This document shows positions 9,700 through 18,172 of a DNA stretch of 64,000 nucleotides, piece by piece. Each line of letters begins with the position of its first letter. The stretch's first letter is position 1. A program made the translations under genes and the position numbers. The notes below the pieces were generated by a model, which saw only the letters and a program-made list of their open reading frames with translations, was not told the origin of the DNA and ran no database searches. The stretch is from Prevotellaceae bacterium UBA6858. GTDB taxonomy: Bacteria > Bacteroidota > Bacteroidia > Bacteroidales > Bacteroidaceae. The DNA is taken from positions 11,513 to 75,512 of the forward strand of contig DKDC01000001.1 of NCBI GenBank assembly GCA_002451695.1, given 5' to 3'.

Positions 9700-12600
9700 A
9701 TGAAAAAGTTTACAAGAATTCTGACGCTTGTGATTGCAGTTTTTGCAAGCATCAACGCATGGGGACGCATCTCCCCGGGCGAAAGGGTTACCGACTACAG
9801 CCTGCTGAAGACCGGCGACCGCATCTTTGTGGAAGGCAAATGGGGGCCCAACAATGTTGACCTCGAAGCCGGACACTGGTTGAGTACGTACTTCCCCGCA
9901 CGTAGGGCCGACAGCATTGTTGTGGCTGTGCAGGAAACCGTAGGTTCTCAAGCCGCATTCGAGCTTGAGGAAAGCGGCAGCACCTACACCATGAAGTATG
10001 CCGACGGAACCACGGAGGAACTCAAAGGCTTCTACGTGAAGAGCGCGAAGAGCGGGCTGTACCTCACCAAAGGGCAGGAGCAGGGCGTTACCTACACGTG
10101 CGACCTTCTGCTCACGGAAAACAAGACAACGGAATGGTACATCTGCAAGGCCGTTACAATGGGACAGAACCCCGACGACCCCGAGGGGGACAACATTAAC
10201 ATCGCCCCCGAAAACGCGGCGTTCTTCGCCTGCCTTGCAGGAGACGGCACCGTATTGCGCCTCAACAACAACTACAAGGACGCATCGAGCACATATTTCT
10301 GCGACAAGGTGGCCTACTTCAACAACTCCACCGTATGGCATGAGATAACCTACGCTTCCGAGGAGGACAACTCGCTCGAAGCAGTGCTTCTTGACATAGA
10401 CGAGCTTTACACGCTCGCATACACCATGTCCCAGACTTTGGTTGTCGGCACAAACCCCGGCTTCTGCGATGAGAACTACTACAACGCCCTCGACGTTGCA
10501 ATGGCAAGCTCGCAGGACGACTCGCAGCTCACCACGGCAGAGGCGGCACAGACCTGCTATGACAACCTGCTCAACGCATACCTCGACATCAGCGAGAAAG
10601 GCGTTGTCCCTATTCGCGACGGATACTACTGGCTGGTGAACTGCCAAAACGAATGGAACGCCCTTCAGGAGGGCGGCACACAGGTTGCGCTTTCCGCACA
10701 GGGCAAGGAGATTTGGTGGAACACCATCAACAAGGACAAGGCTGAATACATCTGGAAAATCGCATTGCTTCCCGACGGCAAGTATGCAATGCAGAACCTC
10801 GGCACGCAGCAGTTTGTTGACTACGGCAGCGGCACCACACCCGTTTACACCTCTGTTGACTCAAGCAAGAACAACGTTGAGTTTATTGCGCTCGCCACAG
10901 CCGGCTCGTGGGGCATAAAAGCATACAACCCCACTCCCGACGGAGATGATTCTTACATCCACTGCCGCAACCACAGCCTTGACCCGGCTACGGGTGCAAG
11001 CACATGCCTCTGGTTGCCGCGTCCGCAGGAGTTCTCGGGCTGGTATCTGCTCCAAGTTCCGCAGGACATCGTTGACAAACTTGCTCCCAAGGACGACGAG
11101 GTGGAGAAGCAGAAACTCGCAAGGGCTTTGGTTGACTCCCTCAACAACCTCATCAGCGACGTGAAGGCAATGATCACGCCTTCGCTCGAATACGACAGGT
11201 CGAACGCCACAAGCGTCATACCAACACTCGAAGCCGCACAGGCAAACAACTTCGCCGACTTCTTCTCGAACGCCGGCATGAGCGTTGAGCACGGCTACAG
11301 CTACGGAAACGACGGCGGCGGCTTCGCGGCACTTATAGACAACGACCCCGAAACCCACTTCCACACCACATACGGCACACAGCCCTCATGGAGCGACTAC
11401 ACCGACACGGGCACAGGCTACGGCTATCCCACAACCAAGCACAACCTCGGCTGCAAGCTCACACAGCCTGTGAACAACGTGTTCTTTGTATGGTACGAGC
11501 GCACCGGCAGCTACCACGACACTCCGTTGAAGATTGACCTCGAGGTGAGCAACGACGGCGAGAACTGGACAAACGTGTCCTATGGCTACAACCTATACAC
11601 CGCTTCCGGTCAAAACGGCGCCGAAGTGCTTGTAGGTCCGTTCGAGTTCAACGACAACTACCAGTACGTGCGCTTCGCAACCGAAGGCAGCGCACGCGGA
11701 AAGTTCTTCAACCTCTCTGGCATGGACATCCTCACGGGCGTAACCTATGCCAGCTCGTGCCAGTTGTCGGCTGTTGAACCCGCAACGCGAATTGCACTGT
11801 TCAACGCGCTCTCGAACGGCAACAAGCAGGCCGAGAACGACAGCGTAAGCAACATCGAAAACCTTAAGGCGGCAATCGCACAGCTCACAGACGCATACAA
11901 CGCATTCGTTTCGACATTCGTTGACGTTAAGGATCTGAAAGACGTTATCACAAAGGCAAAGAGCACTATCGAAGGAGTTGTGATAACCGAGAACACAGTA
12001 GGCACATACGACACAGCAGCCAACCCGGACGCAGTTACTTCGGCTGTAGAAGAGGCAGAAAGCCTGATTGCAAACGTGGGCTACACCCAGGATGAAGTTG
12101 ACGCCGTGGCAAAGAAGATAAGCGACGCACTTGCAGAGCTCAGCACTCACATGATTGCTCCCGACCCCACCAAGTGGTATCAGATACAGTTCGCTTCTGA
12201 AGAAGAATACACCGAGTTCAAATTCGATTCCGATGCAGAGGCATTGATTGACCGCGTGGTTTGCGTAACCCAAGGACAAGACGAGACCACCAAAGCTCCC
12301 AAGCCTTACGATTCCGCCGAAGACGTGATATACGGTTCGGCATGGCTGCAGAGCGTTCCCGCAGAAAACGCTTGGGACGTTCCCGAACTTACATACTTCC
12401 GCTTCATCGCAGTTGGCGACAGCGGATATGTACTCCAGAACAAGGCAACCGGCCTGTTCGTCCCCAACCTCGGCACAAGTGTGAAAGCGAACCTCAGCAC
12501 CGTTCCCGGTGTGTTCACGGTTGAGTCGTTCGGACACGGATTTGTAACGCTCAACACCCACAACCTGTTCGACGGCACGGCAAACGGCAACAACTTCCAC

Positions 12601-13314
12601 TTCGGCAACTCATCCGATTATTCGCAATACTACATCGTGGGCTGGAACAGCGGTATGTCAACCAAGTCGGCGTTCCACCTCGTTACTATTGATGAGGAAG
12701 AAACCCTTGGCAACGTGAACATGACAGGCACACGCGCCCTGACAATTCCCGAAACTCTGACTTTGGAAGGCGGAGCTAACGCATACACCGCAAAAGGAAA
12801 GGTTATCGAAGAAGACGGCACCACATACATTGCAATGGAACGCGTAGAGAAAGTTCCCGCAGGTATGCCGGCTGTAATTGTTCCCGAAGACGCAGAGGCA
12901 GCATACCTCATAAGCCTTGGCACAGACTTTGTGTCCAAAGAGGCAAGCACCGTGGGCGTGAAAGGCACATTCGTTGCACAGACAATGCCCGACGGCTCGG
13001 CACTGCTGAGAAGCGCAGAAGACAAGTCGCTCTACTGGCAGCCACTTTCCACTGTCGGAATGAACTCCACGGCAAACGGCATCTATCTTGACGTTGCAAA
13101 CATCGGACAAATGCCCGACGTTGCTAAGGATGACGCAGACCTGCTCATTCTGGTTAAGGACTACAACTCCACCGTATCGGTTGACAAGGTTAAGACCAAC
13201 GTCAGCGGCAAGCACGAAATCTACACTGTTGACGGCGTGAAACTCGACACCAAGCCCGAAAACCTCGGGAAAGGGCTCTACATCATCGACGGCAAAAAGG
13301 TTTATGTGCCATAA
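9700..13314 (+). CDS. Large secreted multidomain protein (discoidin-like and FIVAR-like regions)
   Basis: 1204 residues. A signal peptide (FTRILTLVIAVFASINAWG) shows export. Roughly residues 300-460 (DGYYWLVN ... WLLQVP-like repeats with KYAMQNLGTQQFVDYG) resemble a ricin-type or similar glycan-binding fold. Residues ~525-680 (IDNDPETHFHTTYG ... LEVSNDGENWTNV ... YQYVRFATEG) look like an F5/8 type C (discoidin) carbohydrate-binding domain. Residues ~690-820 are Ala/Asp-rich helices like FIVAR modules. A second lectin-like region follows at ~820-1000. The C-terminus ends GKGLYIIDGKKVYVP, a short sorting-tail-like motif also seen in the two other surface proteins here. No catalytic motif was recognised. 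It probably binds host or dietary glycans and heads a three-gene secreted cluster. Confidence 0.75.
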   Translation: MKKFTRILTLVIAVFASINAWGRISPGERVTDYSLLKTGDRIFVEGKWGPNNVDLEAGHWLSTYFPARRADSIVVAVQETVGSQAAFELEESGSTYTMKYADGTTEELKGFYVKSAKSGLYLTKGQEQGVTYTCDLLLTENKTTEWYICKAVTMGQNPDDPEGDNINIAPENAAFFACLAGDGTVLRLNNNYKDASSTYFCDKVAYFNNSTVWHEITYASEEDNSLEAVLLDIDELYTLAYTMSQTLVVGTNPGFCDENYYNALDVAMASSQDDSQLTTAEAAQTCYDNLLNAYLDISEKGVVPIRDGYYWLVNCQNEWNALQEGGTQVALSAQGKEIWWNTINKDKAEYIWKIALLPDGKYAMQNLGTQQFVDYGSGTTPVYTSVDSSKNNVEFIALATAGSWGIKAYNPTPDGDDSYIHCRNHSLDPATGASTCLWLPRPQEFSGWYLLQVPQDIVDKLAPKDDEVEKQKLARALVDSLNNLISDVKAMITPSLEYDRSNATSVIPTLEAAQANNFADFFSNAGMSVEHGYSYGNDGGGFAALIDNDPETHFHTTYGTQPSWSDYTDTGTGYGYPTTKHNLGCKLTQPVNNVFFVWYERTGSYHDTPLKIDLEVSNDGENWTNVSYGYNLYTASGQNGAEVLVGPFEFNDNYQYVRFATEGSARGKFFNLSGMDILTGVTYASSCQLSAVEPATRIALFNALSNGNKQAENDSVSNIENLKAAIAQLTDAYNAFVSTFVDVKDLKDVITKAKSTIEGVVITENTVGTYDTAANPDAVTSAVEEAESLIANVGYTQDEVDAVAKKISDALAELSTHMIAPDPTKWYQIQFASEEEYTEFKFDSDAEALIDRVVCVTQGQDETTKAPKPYDSAEDVIYGSAWLQSVPAENAWDVPELTYFRFIAVGDSGYVLQNKATGLFVPNLGTSVKANLSTVPGVFTVESFGHGFVTLNTHNLFDGTANGNNFHFGNSSDYSQYYIVGWNSGMSTKSAFHLVTIDEEETLGNVNMTGTRALTIPETLTLEGGANAYTAKGKVIEEDGTTYIAMERVEKVPAGMPAVIVPEDAEAAYLISLGTDFVSKEASTVGVKGTFVAQTMPDGSALLRSAEDKSLYWQPLSTVGMNSTANGIYLDVANIGQMPDVAKDDADLLILVKDYNSTVSVDKVKTNVSGKHEIYTVDGVKLDTKPENLGKGLYIIDGKKVYVP

Positions 13315-13339
13315 GCCGGACAACAGATAATACGCAAAC

Positions 13340-13391
13340 ATCTGCCGCACCCAAGGGAAACCAGACAATGTTTTCTGCGGATGCGGCAGAT
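13340..13391 (+). terminator. Hairpin between secreted-protein genes
   Basis: ATCTGCCGCA (13340-13349) and TGCGGCAGAT (13382-13391) form a perfect 10-bp stem with a 32-base loop, followed by the weak tail TTAATG. It could be a weak terminator or a processing hairpin between the 1204-residue protein and the LRR protein. Confidence 0.5.
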
Positions 13392-13472
13392 TTAATGCTC
13401 CATCAATATTGTGCGGAAACTTTCCGCATTGATTAATAAAAGGATGCCAGACATCCGCATTCAAACAAAACG

Positions 13473-14903
13473 ATGAACAACATTATACTAAAAACCATAG
13501 CGGCGGCAGCCCTTTGTTTCGGTATGGTTAACGCCAATGCCGACAACGTAAGGATAAGGCTTGTTACGTCGCAAAGCCCCGGTGCGCAAATCACATTCAA
13601 TTTGCCGTCGAACACCTACGTTAGCGTTGATTGGGGAAACGGGGAAATACAAAGCTATCGCGACAGCGTGGTAACCGGCACGCTTGCAGGAGATACGATA
13701 ACTGTTACGGGCAACACCAAGTTTACAGGCTTCGGCTGCCATTCGCAGCACGTGAAATGGATTGACCTTTCGGAAGCCCCCAACCTGCTTTCGCTCGACT
13801 GCTCCGACAACGAACTTACAGAACTCTCGCTCACGGCCAATACCGCATTGCAGGAACTCGACTGCTCGGGCAACAAGCTGAAAAGCCTCTCGGCGGTAAA
13901 GGCACAGGCACTCCGCAACCTCGACTGCGCCGGCAACGACCTAACCACCCTCAACATTGTGCCAAACAACAGCCTTGAGTACATCAACATAAACGACAAC
14001 CAAATCTCATCGCTCAACGTAAGGACAAAAAACAAGCTGCGCTCGCTGTGGGCGGCAAACAACAAGCTCACCCTCTTGAGCTTCTCCAACTACGCCCCGA
14101 TGCAGTCTCTCGTATGCCCGCAAAACGACATTGAGATTGTGCAACTTTCAAACAAGGCGCAAATGCAGGACGTATGGATTGCAGGAAACAAAATCACCGA
14201 CTTCGACCTGTCGGAAAGCGCAGAGCTGAAAACCCTTGACGTAAGCAACAATGAACTCGATACATTGGCGTTGAGCAAGGCAATCACATCGGAAAATCCC
14301 ATGCAATACATCAATTGCAGCGACAACCACCTTTCGTACCGTTGTTTCTACAATCCCGACATCACCAAGAAGTATGTTTGCGGAAACCAGTTTGTGAACT
14401 TCTCCCCCGACACCGTTGCCGCAGGAGTATATCTTGACTTCTCGCGCTTCATGATAAACGGCTCGGGCAGAAAGAACGGCATCCTCACTCTCTACAACGG
14501 CGAAGACGACACGCAGCTCAAATCGGGCAGTTCGGCAAAAGCTGGCGACTACACCATGGTTGCCGCCGCAGGGCGCGTAAAGTACTGGAAAAACTTCCCT
14601 GCCGCATACCTCACCGTTACCAGCAAAGACTATCCCGACCTGAGCATACGCACGAGCAACTATGTGGTTTATGACGAGGGAATAGCCAACGGCATTGAAA
14701 GCGTAACGGCAGACAAGGCCGGCATGACCGTACTTCGCGAAGGCAGAACCATAATCCTCATGGCTTCCGCCGAACAGCCGGCAAGCGTTGTTACAACCGA
14801 CGGCGTTACCGTATGGAAAGGCACGGTGGGCAGCACCCCTGTGGAAATCAGCGTTACGCCCGGAGTGTATATCGTAGGACAGAAAAAAATCGTAGTAAAC
14901 TAA
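13473..14903 (+). CDS. Secreted leucine-rich-repeat protein
   Basis: 476 residues with a signal peptide ending near VNANA. About eight leucine-rich repeats run over residues ~104-280 in the pattern LxxLDCSxNxLTxL (for example LLSLDCSDNELTELS, LQELDCSGNKLKSLS, LEYININDNQISSLN), the kind found in Bacteroidota surface and internalin-like proteins. A small beta-sandwich-like C-terminal part follows, and the end PGVYIVGQKKIVVN matches the short tail motif of the neighbouring surface proteins. It ends 10 bases before the M60 gene, so the two are co-transcribed. It probably mediates protein or glycan adhesion at the surface; the ligand is unknown. Confidence 0.85.
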   Translation: MNNIILKTIAAAALCFGMVNANADNVRIRLVTSQSPGAQITFNLPSNTYVSVDWGNGEIQSYRDSVVTGTLAGDTITVTGNTKFTGFGCHSQHVKWIDLSEAPNLLSLDCSDNELTELSLTANTALQELDCSGNKLKSLSAVKAQALRNLDCAGNDLTTLNIVPNNSLEYININDNQISSLNVRTKNKLRSLWAANNKLTLLSFSNYAPMQSLVCPQNDIEIVQLSNKAQMQDVWIAGNKITDFDLSESAELKTLDVSNNELDTLALSKAITSENPMQYINCSDNHLSYRCFYNPDITKKYVCGNQFVNFSPDTVAAGVYLDFSRFMINGSGRKNGILTLYNGEDDTQLKSGSSAKAGDYTMVAAAGRVKYWKNFPAAYLTVTSKDYPDLSIRTSNYVVYDEGIANGIESVTADKAGMTVLREGRTIILMASAEQPASVVTTDGVTVWKGTVGSTPVEISVTPGVYIVGQKKIVVN

Positions 14904-14913
14904 CGGAAAAGTC

Positions 14914-17481
14914 ATGAACATTTTCAAATATACCATATCACTGCTCGCCGTGGCGTTGCTGCCAACCGCAAGCCCCGACACCTATGCGCAAAGCAATATC
15001 ACGGACACGGAATCCCCTGTGATTGTCCCGTCAACGCCCTCACGCAGCATATCATACCGCAAAGCTCTCGGCAAAGTGAAAATCGCGGCGAATGTAGACT
15101 ACACCATAAGCAGTGACGCCGACTGGTGCACCGTTACCAAAAACGATGACGGCTTCAACTTCCGCGTTTCCGCCAACATGACCAAAGCCGCACGTGTGGC
15201 GAAGGTTAAGTTATACAATGCAGAAAACGACATCACACGCTACGTGTCAATTTCGCAAGAAATGGCAGAACTCGAACAGTATGCGGAAAACCCCAACACA
15301 AGCGTAAAGCCAAAAGGAGCTTCCGCACCGGGAACCTCGTCGCTTCTGCGCACCATCGACGGCTACACAACCACATACTACGACTACTCCGCCGCCACGG
15401 GAACTGTTACGGAAAGCAGTCCTCTCGACCTTGACTACGCTTTCAGCGGTCAGCACATCGACAAGATAACCTATGTTCCCAACGGCACTTCACACGGCTA
15501 CATGGGCAAGGCAAAGGTTTCTTACAAAAAGGTTGGCGAGGACGGCTACACCGACCTCGGGACATACAACCTCACCACCGACGGCACCACCGTTGAGATA
15601 GACCTCGCCCAAGGCGGCGCAGACAATGTTGACACGTTGCGCATTTCCGTATGGGAAGGACTTGACAGCGGCAACGGCAACGAAATGTTCGGCTGCGCCG
15701 AGATGCAGTTCGCCATGTCGCTCAACAATTGTGCGCCCTATAACATCTTCGCCGATGATCTGCTCACCAAGCTGCGCCCGGAAATCACTGCCGATGTGGT
15801 TGACACTATCAGCAACCCGTTTGTAAGCGCACTCGCCGAGGAGCTGCTCAACAACACCTACGACACCAAGTACCGCGCAGCACGCTACAACTGCCTGCCG
15901 CCGGCATCATCGGTTGGCGACAGCCTGCTCACAGGCAAGAACTACGACATATTCGAGGGCGTTACCGGCATAAAGGTCAACCCCGGCAAATTCGCCGTTG
16001 TCGTTGCCGGACTTAAGCCCGGCGTGGACGCAAGCGTGTATGTAACGGCATACCGGCCCAAGAGCGGCAACACCGGCCCGTCATACAAGCTCTACACTCT
16101 CAAGAACGGCATGAACGTGATTAACTACACCGCCGACAGTGCCGGACTTGCATACATCAAATACAATTCCGACGTTCCCGAGAAGCACGACTCCATCGGC
16201 GTGCACTTCATCAACGGCGTTCAAAACGGCTATGTAACCTCAAAGATGTCGAACGACGAAATCACCGACGTGCTGAAAAAGGCGCAGTATATGTGCATGG
16301 ACATTCTCGGCGACAGAGTGCACCTCGTGTTCGAGGGCAAATCCCTGCTCAAATACACCATTGGCAGATACCGCCAGCTGGTAAACGTTTACGACACCAT
16401 AATCAGTTGGGAACACCGCGTGCTGGGACTTGAGAAATACAAAAAAGTTCCAAAGAACCGCACGCTGTTCTACGTAAACTACGACTACTTCATGTATCAG
16501 ACAGGCTTGGGAGCTTCGGCAAAATACGATGTTACCGACATTCTCGACCCGCGCAAATTCCTCACCAAGAGCCTTTCCACAGTATGGGGCGTGGCCCACG
16601 AATGGGGACACCAGCAGCAAAGTCCGTACTACACATGGGGAGGCATGGCCGAGGTTTCTAACAACATATTCTCGAGCTACGTCCTCATACACATCGGACA
16701 GAACACCGTGGGCTTCCTTGTGAACAACTTCAAGCAGGGCTACAGGGAATATTTCCAGGAAGACTATTTCGCCACCCACGACTCCATAAGCCCGCAAAGG
16801 CAAAAGGCATACGCGGCGGCAAGCAAATACGCCTACTCCCCCAAGCTTCAGGAGGTGTTCCTTGCAATGAAGGACGCCAGGATACCTTCGCGTGCGGAAG
16901 ACCCGCTCCACGCGGCAAGCTTCATCGAGCATTCCGACAACCTGTTCGCAAACCGCCTTACGAGCGTTTACGAAATAGGCCACTACTTTGAGTACGAACT
17001 CGGCAACAAGGACATCTTCCCCGACTTCTTCGAGTCTATCCGCCACACCGAGACAGGCACGAACAAATACGAGCTTATCGCCGCCGTGCAGAAAGGCAAG
17101 AGCGCGCGCCTTGCGGTGCTTAAGGAACTCTATCCCAACAGCGTTTGGGTGAAGAACAACTATGTTTACGAAAAGTCGAAGTCAAACGAGAACGACGCCT
17201 CATACATCCTGAACTTCATCTACAAGATGTCAACCGCAACGGGCTACAATATGTTCCCATACTTTGAGCAGTGGGGCTACCTGCGCCAGATTGCGACCTA
17301 CACCAGCGATTACGGCGACCACTACTATTGCCTCACCAAGGATATGTATGACGAGTTCAAGGCCGATATGGACGCGCGCGTTGAAAGCGGGGAGCTTAAG
17401 GTAATGTCCGACGAGCTTATCCGCACCATTTCGAGCTACCCGATACCCACCGACACTCCCGTACTAACAGTTCCCAACTAA
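14914..17481 (+). CDS. BACON-domain M60 family metallopeptidase (enhancin/mucinase-like)
   Basis: 855 residues. After a signal peptide comes a BACON domain (~46-114, with ISSDADWCTVTKNDDGFNF and a YVSISQE end strand), which binds carbohydrate or mucin in this phylum. A discoidin-like beta-sandwich (~130-275) follows, then the M60 catalytic region. The zinc site is HEWGH (His562, Glu563, His566) with the third ligand Glu580 in GGMAEVSNN, the HExxH-x(8-28)-E pattern of M60. M60 peptidases cleave O-glycosylated mucin-type proteins, so host mucin is the expected substrate (family knowledge). It is the last gene of the secreted cluster. Unlike its neighbours it lacks the GxYIVxxKKV tail. Confidence 0.92.
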   Translation: MNIFKYTISLLAVALLPTASPDTYAQSNITDTESPVIVPSTPSRSISYRKALGKVKIAANVDYTISSDADWCTVTKNDDGFNFRVSANMTKAARVAKVKLYNAENDITRYVSISQEMAELEQYAENPNTSVKPKGASAPGTSSLLRTIDGYTTTYYDYSAATGTVTESSPLDLDYAFSGQHIDKITYVPNGTSHGYMGKAKVSYKKVGEDGYTDLGTYNLTTDGTTVEIDLAQGGADNVDTLRISVWEGLDSGNGNEMFGCAEMQFAMSLNNCAPYNIFADDLLTKLRPEITADVVDTISNPFVSALAEELLNNTYDTKYRAARYNCLPPASSVGDSLLTGKNYDIFEGVTGIKVNPGKFAVVVAGLKPGVDASVYVTAYRPKSGNTGPSYKLYTLKNGMNVINYTADSAGLAYIKYNSDVPEKHDSIGVHFINGVQNGYVTSKMSNDEITDVLKKAQYMCMDILGDRVHLVFEGKSLLKYTIGRYRQLVNVYDTIISWEHRVLGLEKYKKVPKNRTLFYVNYDYFMYQTGLGASAKYDVTDILDPRKFLTKSLSTVWGVAHEWGHQQQSPYYTWGGMAEVSNNIFSSYVLIHIGQNTVGFLVNNFKQGYREYFQEDYFATHDSISPQRQKAYAAASKYAYSPKLQEVFLAMKDARIPSRAEDPLHAASFIEHSDNLFANRLTSVYEIGHYFEYELGNKDIFPDFFESIRHTETGTNKYELIAAVQKGKSARLAVLKELYPNSVWVKNNYVYEKSKSNENDASYILNFIYKMSTATGYNMFPYFEQWGYLRQIATYTSDYGDHYYCLTKDMYDEFKADMDARVESGELKVMSDELIRTISSYPIPTDTPVLTVPN

Positions 17482-17548
17482 CAACAGGAGAAACAGAAGG
17501 TACGACCAGCCAAAGGGCGTCCGCAACAAAAACGCCCTCATTGAATAG

Positions 17549-17602
17549 GGAAACCCCACAGCCTGCGCAATTCCGCCAAGGCTGTGGGGTTTCCTGTGTT
17601 TT
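17549..17602 (+). terminator. Strong terminator hairpin after the M60 gene
   Basis: GGAAACCCCACAGCC (17549-17563) pairs perfectly over 15 bp with GGCTGTGGGGTTTCC (17580-17594), followed by TGTGTTTT. Confidence 0.8.
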
Positions 17603-17695
17603 ACGCCGGAGCATACCAGAAAGCAAAATTTTCCGCAAGCCGTTGACTGACAACAAATTGAACCGTTTTTGAAAATTTTCACAAGCATCTGCTTT

Positions 17696-17925
17696 TCAAG
17701 TATTTGCGACAGTGAAAATTATGTCTGATGTAGTTTGAATTATGTCTGATATAATTTTTTCTACATAGGACGTAGTTTTTCCAATGTCCCTTATAGTTTT
17801 CGGGATGCTTCGAAAAGAACAAGCGTTCTTGGTTTTGCGGGAATTGTAGTGGCGCAATTTCTTGAATGATTAATTACTGCGTATTTGTGCGGCGTATTGC
17901 ATACGCCCCTACGGCGGTGCAATAC
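17696..17925 (+). repeat. Composite intergenic repeat, copy C (unit array plus decayed GC module)
   Basis: The 21-bp array (17721-17805) has units starting TCTGATGTAG, TCTGATATAA, TAGGACGTAG and TGTCCCTTAT. The second module follows: TTTTGCGGGAATTGTAGTGGCG (17838-) is a decayed left hairpin arm. After ~35 bases comes a right hairpin GGCGTAT, TGC, ATACGCC with tail CCTACGGCGGTGCAA (17891-17925). The rest of the 17482-18172 gap contains the M60 terminator and the TPP riboswitch with its promoter. Confidence 0.8.
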
Positions 17926-18013
17926 ACTGGTTATTTGATATTTAATATTCTTTACACGCCATTGCCCGGATTTTATAAGTCCACTATTCCGAACTCACGT
18001 ATGTAATTTTTCG

Positions 18014-18021
18014 TAACTTTG
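18014..18021 (+). promoter_or_regulatory. Probable promoter of the thiamine-uptake operon, -7 box
   Basis: TAACTTTG fits TAnnTTTG and lies about 20 bases before the TPP aptamer, so the riboswitch would sit at the 5' end of the transcript. Confidence 0.6.
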
Positions 18022-18039
18022 CACTCGGAAAGCAAACTG

Positions 18040-18128
18040 CTTTCTAAGGGGTGTCCGTCTTTTTGGGCGGTCTGAGATCATACCCTATAACCTGATCCGG
18101 GTAATGCCGGCGTAGGTAGGTGCAAGGA
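18040..18128 (+). promoter_or_regulatory. TPP riboswitch (THI element)
   Basis: The aptamer hallmarks are present in order: AAGGGGTGTC, CTGAGATCATACCC, and ACCTGATCCGGGTAATGCC followed by GGCGTAGGTAGG. The first two correspond to the pyrimidine-sensing arm with CUGAGA. The third corresponds to the pyrophosphate-sensing arm (ACCUGAUCNGGNUAAUGCCNGCGUAGG). The receptor ATG is 45 bases further on, so translational or transcriptional shut-off by thiamine pyrophosphate is expected. The AAGGAT/ATCCCTT segment at 18123-18141 may be part of the expression platform. Confidence 0.95.
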
Positions 18129-18172
18129 TTATAATCCCTTCTTAATTTATTATCAAAAAACAAAGGTGTCAA

